Below, piece after piece: positions 49,143-58,333 of a stretch of 64,000 bases of DNA; within the stretch, counting starts at the first letter, position 1; each line of letters starts with the position of its first letter. The notes beneath the pieces were generated by a model. That model was not told the DNA's origin. It saw only the letters and a list, made by a program, of their open reading frames with translations, and did not search any database. This DNA comes from Paractinoplanes toevensis (GTDB lineage Bacteria; Actinomycetota; Actinomycetes; Mycobacteriales; Micromonosporaceae): the NCBI RefSeq assembly GCF_018332695.1, contig NZ_BOQN01000072.1, forward strand, positions 62,001-126,000. Reading direction: 5' to 3'. The translations under genes and the position numbers were made by a program.

Positions 49143-50336
49143 ATGCTTCAGGGCGTGTCCGTGGGTGAAGAGGTCGAGACCGAACCGCGCCGGCGCGGCG
49201 GCCGCGTCGTGCGCTTCGCGTTCATCGTCGGTGCCGTGCTGTTGCTGCTGTTCGGCGTGCCCTGGTGGACGCTGATCGCCGGCGGCAACCATTGGCCCAC
49301 GCCGGTCTTCGTGACCGGCACGATCGTGGTCGTCCTGGCCGTCGCCGCCTTCCCGGCGCTGATGTTCAGCGGCCACGGCCGCCATCACCGCGACGGCCCC
49401 GCCAAGATCGCCGACACCGTGCTCGGCGTCGTCTGGGTCCTGTTCGTCTGGTCGATCATCGGCCAGGTCCTCGCGCTCGTCCTGGGCCTGGCCGGGGTCG
49501 ATTCCCCGGCTCGCTATCGCATCGCCACCGCCGTGGTCACCCTGATCGCCCTGGTCCTGCTCCTTTGGGGGTACGCCGAGGCCATGCGAGTGCCGCGCAT
49601 CCGCCGGATCGCCGTCACCATGCCGAGGCTGGGCCCCGGCCTCGACGGGCTGCGCCTGGTGCTGATCACCGACACCCACTACGGCCCGCTCGACCGGGCC
49701 CGCTGGTCGCGCGGGGTGACCGCCGCGGTGAACGCACTCGACCCCGACGTGGTCGCGCACACCGGCGACATCGCCGACGGCGAGGTGTCCCAGCGCCGCG
49801 AGCAGGCCGCCCCGCTCGGTGACATCCAGGCGTCGATGGCGAGGGTCTACGTAACCGGCAACCACGAGTACTTCAGCGGCGCCCAGCGCTGGGTGGAACA
49901 CATGGCGGCGCTGGGCTGGGAGGCCCTGCACAACCGCCACGTGGTGGTCACCCGAGGCGACGACTCCCTGATCATTGCGGGCGTCGACGACCGCACCGCC
50001 GCCGGTTCCGGCGTCCCCGGCCACCACGCCGACCACGAGGCGGCGCTGGCGGGCGCCGATCCGGCCCTGCCGATCCTGCTGCTGGCCCACCAGCCCGCGC
50101 AGATCGGCGGCGCCGTAGCGCACGGCGTCGACCTGCAGATCTCCGGCCACACCCACGGCGGCCAGATGTGGCCGTTCCACTACCTGGTCCGCCTCGACCA
50201 GCCGGTCCTGCAGGGCCTGTCCCGCCACTCCGACCGCACCCAGCTCTACACCAGCCGCGGCACCGGTTTCTGGGGCCCACCGTTCCGCATCTTCGCCCCC
50301 AGCGAAATCACCCTGCTGACCCTGCACGCCGGCTGA
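49143..50336 (+). CDS. Membrane-anchored metallophosphoesterase (YkuE-like)
   Basis: The 397-residue protein has four hydrophobic segments in residues 20-150 and then a calcineurin-like phosphoesterase: LITDTHYGPLDRARW (D-x-H), VAHTGDIADGE (GD), VTGNHEYFSG (GNHE), LLLAHQPAQIGG and LQISGHTHGGQMWPFHY (GHTH). The full metal ligand set is present. The active domain probably faces outside the membrane, as in YkuE/YaeI proteins that act on cell-wall or lipid phosphates. ATG 49143 is taken as start; GTG 49155 is possible. It is convergent with the APH-type gene. Confidence 0.88.
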   Translation: MLQGVSVGEEVETEPRRRGGRVVRFAFIVGAVLLLLFGVPWWTLIAGGNHWPTPVFVTGTIVVVLAVAAFPALMFSGHGRHHRDGPAKIADTVLGVVWVLFVWSIIGQVLALVLGLAGVDSPARYRIATAVVTLIALVLLLWGYAEAMRVPRIRRIAVTMPRLGPGLDGLRLVLITDTHYGPLDRARWSRGVTAAVNALDPDVVAHTGDIADGEVSQRREQAAPLGDIQASMARVYVTGNHEYFSGAQRWVEHMAALGWEALHNRHVVVTRGDDSLIIAGVDDRTAAGSGVPGHHADHEAALAGADPALPILLLAHQPAQIGGAVAHGVDLQISGHTHGGQMWPFHYLVRLDQPVLQGLSRHSDRTQLYTSRGTGFWGPPFRIFAPSEITLLTLHAG

Positions 50337-50410
50337 CCCGACCCAACTCGCCGGCGCGCGTCGCCGCGGCCCGGCACTGTCGTCCCACCACCGCCGGTCC
50401 GGCCGCGCTC

Positions 50411-51574
50411 TCAGGAGCGGCGGCCGACCTCGTCGGCCGCCGCCAGCATGTGGGCTGCGATCGGCTGTACCCCGGCCACGGTCAGCACCAGCCCGGTCGC
50501 CACCCGCTCGACCAGGCCCCACTCCCAGATCGCGGTCGCGTCGGTGCCGGTGCGCGTGGCCAGCCAGCGCGCCCTTTCCCAGGGATCGCCGTCGAGCAAC
50601 TCGACCGGATCCTCGCGCATGAGCACCCCGAGATCGGCCTCCGGCTCGGCGATCAGCCCATCCGGGTCGACCAGCCTGAATCCGGCCGCGCCCCCAAGTC
50701 CGGCCGCGCCCCCAAGTCCGGCCGCGCCCCCGAGTCCGGCCGCGCCCCCGAGTCCGGCCGGTCTCCGGTCGGTGCCGGCGTCTCGGCGGTCCGCGCCCGC
50801 ATTCCTGCTGTCGGCGCCCGCCGGGATGTCGCCGTCCACACACGCCGCACGGCGTCCTAGGAGGCTAGGCTCATTGGGTGGGTCTGTGCCGGCGGCGTGG
50901 GCCGCCCGCGGCTCGCCGATTGTCGCGCCTGAGCCGGCGAGCACGCTCAGTGCGTTCCACTGGTGCACGTCGCCGTGGATCAGCACCGCCCGGCGGGGAT
51001 CCCAGGCTCGGCCCCGGCTCGCCGCGGCCGCCAAGGCCTGGTCGACGGCCGCCCGGCTGCATGGTTTGCCCAGCTCCGCCCACTTTCGGGGAATATAGGC
51101 GGCCTGCCAGGCGAGGCGGGTCAGGGCCGTCGGCAGGTCCGCGTCGGTTCGCCGCCACAGGGCCGTGGCCAGGTCGGTCAGGATCTCCAGGCGGCGTGGC
51201 TGCGGGAGGTTCAGCTCCGACATCGACGGGCCGAGATGTTCCAGAAGCAGGGCGGCGCGGTCCACGTCGTACGCGTAAAGGCGGCAGCAGCCCTCCCCCG
51301 CCGCTAGTCGCAGGACGGTGAGCTCGGCGGCGAAGGCCGCTCCGCGGCGGGGCATCAGGATTTTGAGGACCGCCGGCGTGCCGTCTTCGCGGGTGACGCT
51401 CACGACGTACGCCTCGGTCGCGTCGCCGAACGCCGCACCCGGCCGCAGCCCCCAGTCCCGGCAGAGGTCACCGACCAGCCGGGGAAGGTTTTCCAGCCAG
51501 CCGGAGGCGCCGGCGTCGCGGGCCTTGGCCCGCACCGCCGCCGGAATATCTCCCACGGACGCCGATGGTGACAC
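50411..51574 (-). CDS. Aminoglycoside/hydroxyurea phosphotransferase-type kinase (APH(6)-like) with a repeat insert
   Basis: The 387-residue protein resembles streptomycin 6-phosphotransferases: GDATEAYVVSVTREDGTPAVLKI (ATP-binding Lys71), ALLLEHLGPSM, LIHGDVHQWNAL (catalytic H200-G-D202 ... N207) and VDPDGLIAEPEADLG (metal Asp, about 303). Between the two catalytic motifs, residues about 213-298 are a low-complexity insert made of three 7-residue units (AGADSRN, AGADRRD, AGTDRRP) and four GLGGAA units. APH(6) members usually have about 300 residues, so the insert accounts for the excess. Whether the enzyme is active or gives streptomycin resistance is not shown. Confidence 0.8.
   Translation of the reverse strand: MSPSASVGDIPAAVRAKARDAGASGWLENLPRLVGDLCRDWGLRPGAAFGDATEAYVVSVTREDGTPAVLKILMPRRGAAFAAELTVLRLAAGEGCCRLYAYDVDRAALLLEHLGPSMSELNLPQPRRLEILTDLATALWRRTDADLPTALTRLAWQAAYIPRKWAELGKPCSRAAVDQALAAAASRGRAWDPRRAVLIHGDVHQWNALSVLAGSGATIGEPRAAHAAGTDPPNEPSLLGRRAACVDGDIPAGADSRNAGADRRDAGTDRRPAGLGGAAGLGGAAGLGGAAGLGGAAGFRLVDPDGLIAEPEADLGVLMREDPVELLDGDPWERARWLATRTGTDATAIWEWGLVERVATGLVLTVAGVQPIAAHMLAAADEVGRRS
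50682..50757. repeat. 18-bp tandem repeat in the APH-type gene
   Basis: Four nearly identical units CCGGCCGCGCCCCC(A/G)AGT are in tandem, coding GLGGAA on the minus strand. Units 1-2 and 3-4 differ by one base. A looser 21-base periodicity continues to about 50830. Confidence 0.85.
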
Positions 51575-51671
51575 ACGTGATATCCGGCGGCCACGTAATT
51601 GCGTTGAAGAGTCTCCGGCACTTCCGGAGGATGGGGTTACCGCCTAATCGTCCAAGCCCCAGGGGTGTTTC

Positions 51672-54600
51672 ATGCGCTTGCTTCGCGACCTGTGGGCCAC
51701 GTCCCGGAGACGCACGGGCCTCGTGGCCCTGCTCATCCTGCTCGGCGCCGCCGGGCAGGCCGGCGCTCTCGCGCTGGCCGGCGCCGTCCTCGTCAATCGA
51801 TCGTTACCGCTGTTCACCGTCCTCGCGGCGGCGCTCGTCGTGTCCGTGCTGAGCGATGTCGTCGTCGGTCTGATCTCGGCCGGGCTGACCGCCGACTGGG
51901 CCGCTCACGTGCGCCGCGGCCTCAACCGGGTCGCCCTCGGGCAAGATCTGCCGACCCTGGAGAACACGCCGGTCGGCGAGCTGCTCGACCGGATCGACTC
52001 GGACGTCTCGCAGGTCGGTTCCGAGCTGCGCGGCAGCGGCGTGCGGATCGCGCAGTCGGTGGCGGTCGCGACGCTGTCCATCGTCACCGCGTTCTTCGCC
52101 TGGTGGCCGGCCGGCGTCGGCATGGTGCTGGTGTCGATCCTGCTCTACTTCACGATGAACAAGCCGATCCAGCGCATCTCCCCGCTGCGGATCAGCGAGG
52201 AGGAGTCCTGGAGCGACCTGGCCGCGGTGATGGAGGAGTCCATCCACGGGCAGGACGACGTGCGCACCAGCCTGGCCGCGCCCTACGTCCGCCGGCTCTA
52301 CGCGCAGCGGTCCAGCGAGGTGCTGCGCCGTGGCCGCCTGGTCTGGCGGTCCTCGTCGCGGATCACCATGGCGGCCGGCACGATCACCCGGTCGCTGATC
52401 GCGATCCTGGTCGTGGCGGGTGCGTGGGGGCTGCTGAGCGGGCACATCAGCGGGGCCCGGCTGACCGCGGTGTGGCTGCTGGCGCTCGGTTTCGGCGGCA
52501 CCCTCGAGCACGTCACCCGGATGGTTCCCGAGCTGCAGAACGCTCTCGGCGCCTGGAGCCGGGTGCAGCTGCTGCGCGACGTGCCGCAGGAACCGACCGG
52601 CGGGCTCGAGCCGATCGACGGCGACCTGACCGTCCGTGACCTGACCTTCCGCTACGGCGAGTCGGACAGCGGCCGGCCGCCGGCGCTGCGCGACGTGAGT
52701 CTGTCGTTCGCGCGAGGCCGGTCGTACGCGTTGATCGGCCGCACCGGTTCCGGCAAGTCCACCCTGGCCAAGGTCCTCACCCGGGCGGTCGACGTGCCGC
52801 GCGGCACGGTGTTCCTCGGCGACGTCGACGTCAACGACCTCGACGTCGAGGGCCTGCGCCGGTGGACGGCGATCGTCCCGCAGCGCACCGAGATCCTGGC
52901 CGGCACCCTGGCCGAGAACATCGCGCTGTTCGACCACGACCTGCTGCCGAAGACGGCCGGCGCGCTCGAGGAGCTGGGCCTGACGGTGTGGGCGCAGAGC
53001 CTGCCCGAGGGCATCGACACCAAGCTCGGCGAGGGCGGCTACAAGCTGTCCGCCGGTCAGGAACAGCTGGTGGCGTTCGCCCGCATCCTGGTCCGCGATC
53101 CGCACGTGGTGATCCTCGACGAGGCCACCGCGCGGATGGACCCGGTCACCGAGACCTGGGTGCAGCGGGCCACCGACCGGCTGCTCGACGGCCGGATCGG
53201 CGTGATCGTGGCGCACCGCCTGTCCAGCGTGCAGCGCTGCGACGAGGTGGTCGTGCTGGCCGACGGCGAGGTGCTCGAGGCCGGTCCGCTGCGCGAGTCG
53301 CGCCGCTTCGCCGAGCTGCTGGCGAGCAGCAGCGTGACCGTCCCGGCCACCGTGCCGGCCGGCGGCGGGGTGGCCGTCGCCGAGCGCGACTGGGACACCG
53401 CCGCGCAGGTCGAGCTGGGCGCCGACGCACTGGCCAACACGCTGCCGGCGGTCGAACCGCCGCCGCTGCCGGCGGCACCGCCGGCCCGCACCATGCGGGA
53501 GATCGTGCGGCTGGCCACCAACGATCCGCGGTACGGCCTGGGCGCCGTCGCGCTGTACATCGTGCTGATGGTCCTGGGCCTGGACGGCGCGGTCCTGCCG
53601 CTGCTCTGGGTGAACGTGGTCGACGGCGTCGGCAACCCGCTGTACCCGGCGGTCGGCATCGCGGCCGGCCTGATCGTGGCCATCCCCGCCCTCTACTACA
53701 CCGGGGCCTGGTTCCCGGAGTGGTGGGTGCGGCAGATGCTGCGGATCAGCCTGCGCCTGGTGCACGGGCAGGTCGGCCCGCGCCGGGTCAGCAAGCACAC
53801 CCCGGCCGAGGTGGTGGCCCAGGGCGGCGACACCGAGCGGGTGGTGTTCCTGGCCGACAACCTGATCGACAACGCGAGCAGTCTGATCCTCATCGCGATC
53901 ATGACGGTCGCGTCCCAGTCGATCGTGCCGGGCCTGTTCTTCCTCGGCACGATGGTGCTGTCCGGCCTGGCCGCGACCATGTTCGGCCCGCGCCTGGAGA
54001 AAGCGGCCCGCCGCACGGTCGCCTCCCGGGCGGCGTTCGCCACCGCCCTGGTGTCGACGCTGTCGGCGGCCCGCACGGTGAAGCTGGCCGGCGCGACCGA
54101 TCCGGTGCTGGCCCACCTGGCCGGGCTGGACGCGACCCGCAGCGACCGCCAGCGCCGCGAGATCGTCATCCAGGTGTGGGCCCGGTCGACGCCGGCCCTC
54201 GCGAGCGGGCTGCTGCCGATCGCGGCGTGGGCGCTCTACCTGGGCGGGCACCTGTCCGCGGCGGCGACGCTGGTCGCGGTGTCCACGCTGGGTGCGGCCC
54301 GGTGGTTCGCCTGGACCACCGCGTCGCTGGTGTCGCAACTGCCGTCCGCGCGGGTCTGGACGCGTCGCACGGTGGCGATGACCGGCATCTCCGAGTACAC
54401 GGCGGACGTTCCCGGCGTGGACATCTCGGCGGGCACCGCCCCGGCGCCGCCGACCGCCGCGCGCAACCCGCTGCGCCGCCTCGAACTGCGCGACTTCAGC
54501 GCGGTCCACGAGAACGGCACGGTGGGCGCGCAGGACGTCGACCTCACCGTCGATCGCGGTCAGCTGGTGCTGGTGGTCGGCCCGGTCGGGGCCGGCAAGT

Positions 54601-55154
54601 CGTCGCTGCTGCGGTCGCTGGCCGGGATCGTGCACCACACCGGTGAGCTGCGCTGGAACGGCAACCTCGTCGACGAGCCGGAGGTCTTCCTGCGGCCCAA
54701 CCAGGTCGGTTACGTCGCGCAGCTCCCCCGGGTGCTGTCCGGCACGGTCGCCGAGAACATCCAGCTCGGCCACGAGCTGGATGCGGCCGACGCGGTGTCG
54801 ACGGCCCAGCTGGAGCACGACCTGACGGCGTCCGGCGGCGGGCTGCAGCTGCTGATCGGGCACAAGGGCACCCGGCTCTCCGGTGGTCAGCTGCAACGGC
54901 TGGCGCTGGCCCGGGCCCTCGCCCCGCGCACCGAGCTGCTGATCGCCGACGACGTGTCCTCGGCGCTGGACGTAACGACCGAGCTGGAGTTGTGGCGGGC
55001 ACTGCGCGCACACGGCGTCACCGTGGTCGGCTCGACCTCGAAGCGCGCGGCGCTGGCCCAGGCCGACAAGGTCGTCATCCTGATCGGCGGCCGGGTCGAG
55101 GACCAGGGCACCTGGCAGGAGCTGGCGGACCGCTGGGGCCACCTGGCCGGCTGA
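51672..55154 (+). CDS. Tandem ABC exporter (fused TMD-NBD-TMD-NBD)
   Basis: The 1160-residue protein holds two exporter halves. Half 1: six membrane segments, Walker A IGRTGSGKSTLAK near 356, signature LSAGQEQLVAFARIL and Walker B VVILDEATARMD. Half 2: membrane domain from about 610, Walker A VGPVGAGKSSLLRSL near 970, signature LSGGQLQRLALARAL and Walker B LLIADDVSSALD. In half 2 the catalytic Glu after Walker B is Asp, so one ATP site is probably degenerate. LSAGQ replaces LSGGQ in half 1. It is a plasma-membrane exporter of unknown substrate; fused tandem exporters of this kind are common near antibiotic clusters. It ends in a strong terminator. Confidence 0.9.
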   Translation: MRLLRDLWATSRRRTGLVALLILLGAAGQAGALALAGAVLVNRSLPLFTVLAAALVVSVLSDVVVGLISAGLTADWAAHVRRGLNRVALGQDLPTLENTPVGELLDRIDSDVSQVGSELRGSGVRIAQSVAVATLSIVTAFFAWWPAGVGMVLVSILLYFTMNKPIQRISPLRISEEESWSDLAAVMEESIHGQDDVRTSLAAPYVRRLYAQRSSEVLRRGRLVWRSSSRITMAAGTITRSLIAILVVAGAWGLLSGHISGARLTAVWLLALGFGGTLEHVTRMVPELQNALGAWSRVQLLRDVPQEPTGGLEPIDGDLTVRDLTFRYGESDSGRPPALRDVSLSFARGRSYALIGRTGSGKSTLAKVLTRAVDVPRGTVFLGDVDVNDLDVEGLRRWTAIVPQRTEILAGTLAENIALFDHDLLPKTAGALEELGLTVWAQSLPEGIDTKLGEGGYKLSAGQEQLVAFARILVRDPHVVILDEATARMDPVTETWVQRATDRLLDGRIGVIVAHRLSSVQRCDEVVVLADGEVLEAGPLRESRRFAELLASSSVTVPATVPAGGGVAVAERDWDTAAQVELGADALANTLPAVEPPPLPAAPPARTMREIVRLATNDPRYGLGAVALYIVLMVLGLDGAVLPLLWVNVVDGVGNPLYPAVGIAAGLIVAIPALYYTGAWFPEWWVRQMLRISLRLVHGQVGPRRVSKHTPAEVVAQGGDTERVVFLADNLIDNASSLILIAIMTVASQSIVPGLFFLGTMVLSGLAATMFGPRLEKAARRTVASRAAFATALVSTLSAARTVKLAGATDPVLAHLAGLDATRSDRQRREIVIQVWARSTPALASGLLPIAAWALYLGGHLSAAATLVAVSTLGAARWFAWTTASLVSQLPSARVWTRRTVAMTGISEYTADVPGVDISAGTAPAPPTAARNPLRRLELRDFSAVHENGTVGAQDVDLTVDRGQLVLVVGPVGAGKSSLLRSLAGIVHHTGELRWNGNLVDEPEVFLRPNQVGYVAQLPRVLSGTVAENIQLGHELDAADAVSTAQLEHDLTASGGGLQLLIGHKGTRLSGGQLQRLALARALAPRTELLIADDVSSALDVTTELELWRALRAHGVTVVGSTSKRAALAQADKVVILIGGRVEDQGTWQELADRWGHLAG

Positions 55155-55171
55155 CCTGAGCGCACGCTGAG

Positions 55172-55212
55172 AAAACTGCGGGTCACGCATCTTTGCGTGG
55201 CCCGCAGTTTTT
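55172..55212 (+). terminator. Strong intrinsic terminator after the ABC exporter
   Basis: Arms AAAACTGCGGGTCACGCA (55172-55189) and TGCGTGGCCCGCAGTTTT (55194-55211) form an 18-bp stem with a single G-T wobble, a TCTT loop and a T run. Confidence 0.9.
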
Positions 55213-55227
55213 GCTAGCGTTGCGGCG

Positions 55228-55833
55228 GTGGGGTTGCGGGAAGAAAAGAAACAGGCCACGCGTACGGCGTTGAGCTGGGCGGCCATCCGGCTCATCGTCA
55301 ACCGTGGCTACGACCGGGTGCTGGTCGAGGACATCGCCGCCGAAGCCGGTGTCTCGCCCCGCACGTTCAACAACTACTTCGGCAGCAAGGCCGAGGCCGT
55401 CGCGTCCCGGCACCTCGACCGCTGCGTCCGGATGGCCGAGGCGTTGCGCGAGCGCCCGGCCGACGAGCCGCTGTGGGACTCCATCGAGCACGTCATGCTC
55501 GAGACGCTCAAGCCCGGCCCCGAGGTGACCGCGCACGCCCGCCCCGACAAGAAGGAGTGGGCGGCCGGCCTGCAGCTGATGTTCGTCGTCCCGGCCATCC
55601 AGGCCGAGTTCCTGCGGGCCGCGGCTCTCGCCGAGTCCGCGCTGGCCGCCGCGGTGGCCGACCGCACCGGCACCGACGCGGTCACCGACATCTACCCGCA
55701 GCTGGTGGCGGCGACGGTGACGGCCACGCTGAACGTGACCAGCCGCTTGTTCGTCGCCGACAATGCCGGAATGCGCGCCCTGATCACCGAATCGCTGCAG
55801 CACATCACCAAAGGCCTGCCACCACCCGCATAA
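55228..55833 (+). CDS. TetR-family regulator of the adjacent monooxygenase
   Basis: The 201-residue protein has a TetR DNA-binding domain (ALSWAAIRLIVNRGYDRVLVEDIAAEAGVSPRTFNNYFGSKAEAV, in pieces) with helix-turn-helix IAAEAGVSPRTFNNYF, and a ligand domain resembling the MftR/AcrR C-terminal type. GTG 55228 opens MGLREEKKQATRTALSW. The FAD monooxygenase gene begins 102 bases downstream on the same strand; an inverted repeat CCCGCG-13-CGCGGG lies in that gap at about 55854-55878 and may be its operator. Confidence 0.88.
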   Translation: MGLREEKKQATRTALSWAAIRLIVNRGYDRVLVEDIAAEAGVSPRTFNNYFGSKAEAVASRHLDRCVRMAEALRERPADEPLWDSIEHVMLETLKPGPEVTAHARPDKKEWAAGLQLMFVVPAIQAEFLRAAALAESALAAAVADRTGTDAVTDIYPQLVAATVTATLNVTSRLFVADNAGMRALITESLQHITKGLPPPA

Positions 55834-55935
55834 CCTCTCGCCATTTCCTCACGACCCGCGTTTCAACGCCAATCGCGGGACGGTCGCTGCTGCGTCTGGT
55901 GCACGGCCACGACCGTACGATCAAAGGGGTTTGAA

Positions 55936-57423
55936 ATGGTTTTTGATGTTGTCATATCCGGGGCCGGACCCAATGGGCTCATGCTCGCCTGCGAACTGGC
56001 TCTTGCCGGGGTCAACCCACTGGTGCTGGAACAACGCACCGGCCCCTCGACCGAACAGCGCGCCAACGGCATGGTCGGACAGGTCATCCGGCTGCTTGAT
56101 CGGCGTGGTCTCTACGAGCGACTGACCGATTCTCCGAGCCATCCCGCGCCGGCTCCGCAATTCATGTTCGCCGCATTTCCGTTGCCTTTGCACGAGCTCG
56201 CCGACAATCCGGTTTACATCATGATGGTGCCGCAGGTGAAGATCGAGGCGATGCTCGCCGCCCGGGCCGACGAATTGGGCGTCACCGTTCGCCACGGGCA
56301 TGCGCTTTCCGGGCTGGCGCAGAAGGACGATCGCGTTCTCGTCGATGTCGACGGGCCGGACGGGCCCTACCGGGTCGAGGCCCGTTACCTGGTCGGCGCG
56401 GACGGCGGCCGGAGCGTCACCCGCAAGCTGGCCGGCATCGGCTTCCCCGGTGTCACCACCGACCGCACGGTCAGTCGCACCGCGCACATCACCGTGCCCG
56501 ACTCCTATCGCGACGCGGTCACCGGCGGTCTGCGGGTGCCCGGCTACGGCGTGATCCCGCCGTTCCTGCACCATCGCACCGAGTCCGGGCTCGTCGCCTA
56601 CGCACCGTTCCCGGACGGGCGGACATTGCTCAGCGTCAACACCCATGACATGCCGGTGGTGACGACCGACATGACCATCGCCGAACTCCAGGATGCCCTC
56701 ACCCACGTGCTCGGCGGCATCGAGATGCCGCTCGGGCCGCCCACCGGCGACGGGCCGCACCTGCTGCGCCGTCTGGAAGCCGGCAACACCCGGCTGGCGG
56801 AGCGCTACCGCGACGGCCGGGTGCTGCTCGTCGGTGACGCGGCGCACGTGCACTCGGCGATGGGCGGGCCCGGTCTCAACCTCGGCCTGCAGGACGCCGT
56901 GAACCTCGGCTGGAAACTGGCCGCGACCGTCCGCGGGTGGGCGCCCGACGGGCTGCTCGACACCTACGAGACCGAGCGTCGCCCGGCCGGCGAGCGCGTC
57001 ACCATGCACACCCTGGCGCAGCGGGCGCTGGTCGGGCCCGGGCCGGAGGTGACCGCGCTGCGCACGCTCTTCGCGGAGCTCCTGCGCGAACCCGCCGTGC
57101 TGCGACACATCGCCGCACTCATCGCCGGTTCCGACATCACCTACGCCGCGGATCCGCCGGCCGGCCGGTTCGCGCCGGACCTCGGGCCGGTCACCCGGTC
57201 GGGCCGTCCACTGCTCGTCGACAACACCGATTCGCTGGCTGACGTCGTCGCGCCGTGGCGCGACCGGGTCGACCTCGTCTCGGTAGCGGTCGAGGGGGCG
57301 TCGGCACTGCTGGTGAGGCCCGACAGCTACGTCGCGTGGGCCTCGGCGGGCGCGGCGCCGGACGCCGATTCGCTGCGCTCGGCGCTCACCCGCTGGTTCG
57401 GCGAACCCGCCGCGGTCAGTTGA
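55936..57423 (+). CDS. FAD-dependent aromatic hydroxylase (PHBH-class monooxygenase)
   Basis: The 495-residue protein has FAD motifs FDVVISGAGPNGLMLA (GxGxxG), YLVGADGGRSVTRKLAGI (DG motif) and GRVLLVGDAAHVHSAMGGPGLNLGLQDAVNLGWKLA (GD motif, G-P-G-L-N). It has a C-terminal thioredoxin-like region as in polyketide and drug hydroxylases (the RdmE/Rox-related branch). It shares the fold with rox at 3.5 kb but differs in the middle domain, so the substrate differs (aromatic polyketide or antibiotic). AAGGGG lies about six bases upstream of ATG 55936. It is probably controlled by the preceding TetR. Its last 8 bases overlap the convergent protease. Confidence 0.87.
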   Translation: MVFDVVISGAGPNGLMLACELALAGVNPLVLEQRTGPSTEQRANGMVGQVIRLLDRRGLYERLTDSPSHPAPAPQFMFAAFPLPLHELADNPVYIMMVPQVKIEAMLAARADELGVTVRHGHALSGLAQKDDRVLVDVDGPDGPYRVEARYLVGADGGRSVTRKLAGIGFPGVTTDRTVSRTAHITVPDSYRDAVTGGLRVPGYGVIPPFLHHRTESGLVAYAPFPDGRTLLSVNTHDMPVVTTDMTIAELQDALTHVLGGIEMPLGPPTGDGPHLLRRLEAGNTRLAERYRDGRVLLVGDAAHVHSAMGGPGLNLGLQDAVNLGWKLAATVRGWAPDGLLDTYETERRPAGERVTMHTLAQRALVGPGPEVTALRTLFAELLREPAVLRHIAALIAGSDITYAADPPAGRFAPDLGPVTRSGRPLLVDNTDSLADVVAPWRDRVDLVSVAVEGASALLVRPDSYVAWASAGAAPDADSLRSALTRWFGEPAAVS

Positions 57424-58333
57424 TCTGGCTTTCCATCTGCTTGATCGCGCTGGTGACGGTGTCGGCCGGGATCGCGAAACCCACCCCGATGCTGCCGCTG
57501 TCGGTGTCACTCGCGGTAGCGATCGCGACGTTGATGCCGATGACGTGACCGGACGTGTCGACCAGGGCGCCACCGGAGTTACCCTGGTTGATCGCCGCGT
57601 CGGTCTGGAACAGGCCGGACAGCTTCTCGGTGCCGGTGTCGACGCTGCGGTCGAGGGCCGACACGATGCCGGAGGTGACCGTGTTCTCCAGGCCGAGCGG
57701 CGCCCCGAAGGCCAGGACGGTGTCACCGACCGCGACGGAATCGTCGGCGGCGAACGTCGCCGGGGTCAGCCCCGACAGCCCGGTCGCCTGCACCAGGGCC
57801 AGGTCATGCGTGGTGTCGGTGGCGACGACCTTGGCCGGCACCGTCTGACCCGACGACAGCCGGACACTCACCGTGCCGTCCTCGGAGATCACGTGGTTGT
57901 TGGTGACGATCAGCCCGTCCGAGCTGATGATCACCCCGGAGCCGATCGCCGACGACTGCTGACCGTCCACCATGACCGTCACGATGCTCGGCTGCACGGC
58001 CTTGACCACGGCCGCCAGGTCATCGCCCTCGGTGACCGTCGCGGTGCTCGTCGCTGCAGCGGCGGTGCTGCTGGTGGTCGTGTCGGCCGAGGTCGGGTGG
58101 TCGATGAGGTAACGCTCGGCGAGCACACCGCCGGCGGTGCCACCACCGGCGACGAGCGCGAGCACGGCGGCCCCACCGGCGACGCGGCGCGGCCAGCGCC
58201 GGCCACCACCGGACGGCGGCATGACGTACGGCGGATCCGGCGGCGGCGGGGGCGTGATGTGGTTGTCGCGGTCATCGGCGTACGCCTCGTGGCCGCCTTG
58301 GTAGTAGGGGGGCCGGCTCATCAGATCGGTCAT
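57416..58333 (-). CDS. Membrane-anchored trypsin-like serine protease (HtrA-like, no PDZ)
   Basis: The 305-residue protein has a cytosolic proline-rich N-terminus (TPPPPPDPPYVMPPSG), one membrane segment (about 50-75), a Thr/Ala/Ser linker and a chymotrypsin-fold domain with catalytic H147 (TNNHVI), D177 (THDLAL) and S253 (GNSGGA). The PDZ domain of typical DegP/HtrA proteins is missing. The protease domain is outside the membrane and probably works in envelope quality control. The start ATG 58333 is preceded by GAGG within a repeat-like GAACGAAGCGAGG. It overlaps the end of the FAD monooxygenase by 8 bases. Confidence 0.9.
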   Translation of the reverse strand: MTDLMSRPPYYQGGHEAYADDRDNHITPPPPPDPPYVMPPSGGGRRWPRRVAGGAAVLALVAGGGTAGGVLAERYLIDHPTSADTTTSSTAAAATSTATVTEGDDLAAVVKAVQPSIVTVMVDGQQSSAIGSGVIISSDGLIVTNNHVISEDGTVSVRLSSGQTVPAKVVATDTTHDLALVQATGLSGLTPATFAADDSVAVGDTVLAFGAPLGLENTVTSGIVSALDRSVDTGTEKLSGLFQTDAAINQGNSGGALVDTSGHVIGINVAIATASDTDSGSIGVGFAIPADTVTSAIKQMESQIN

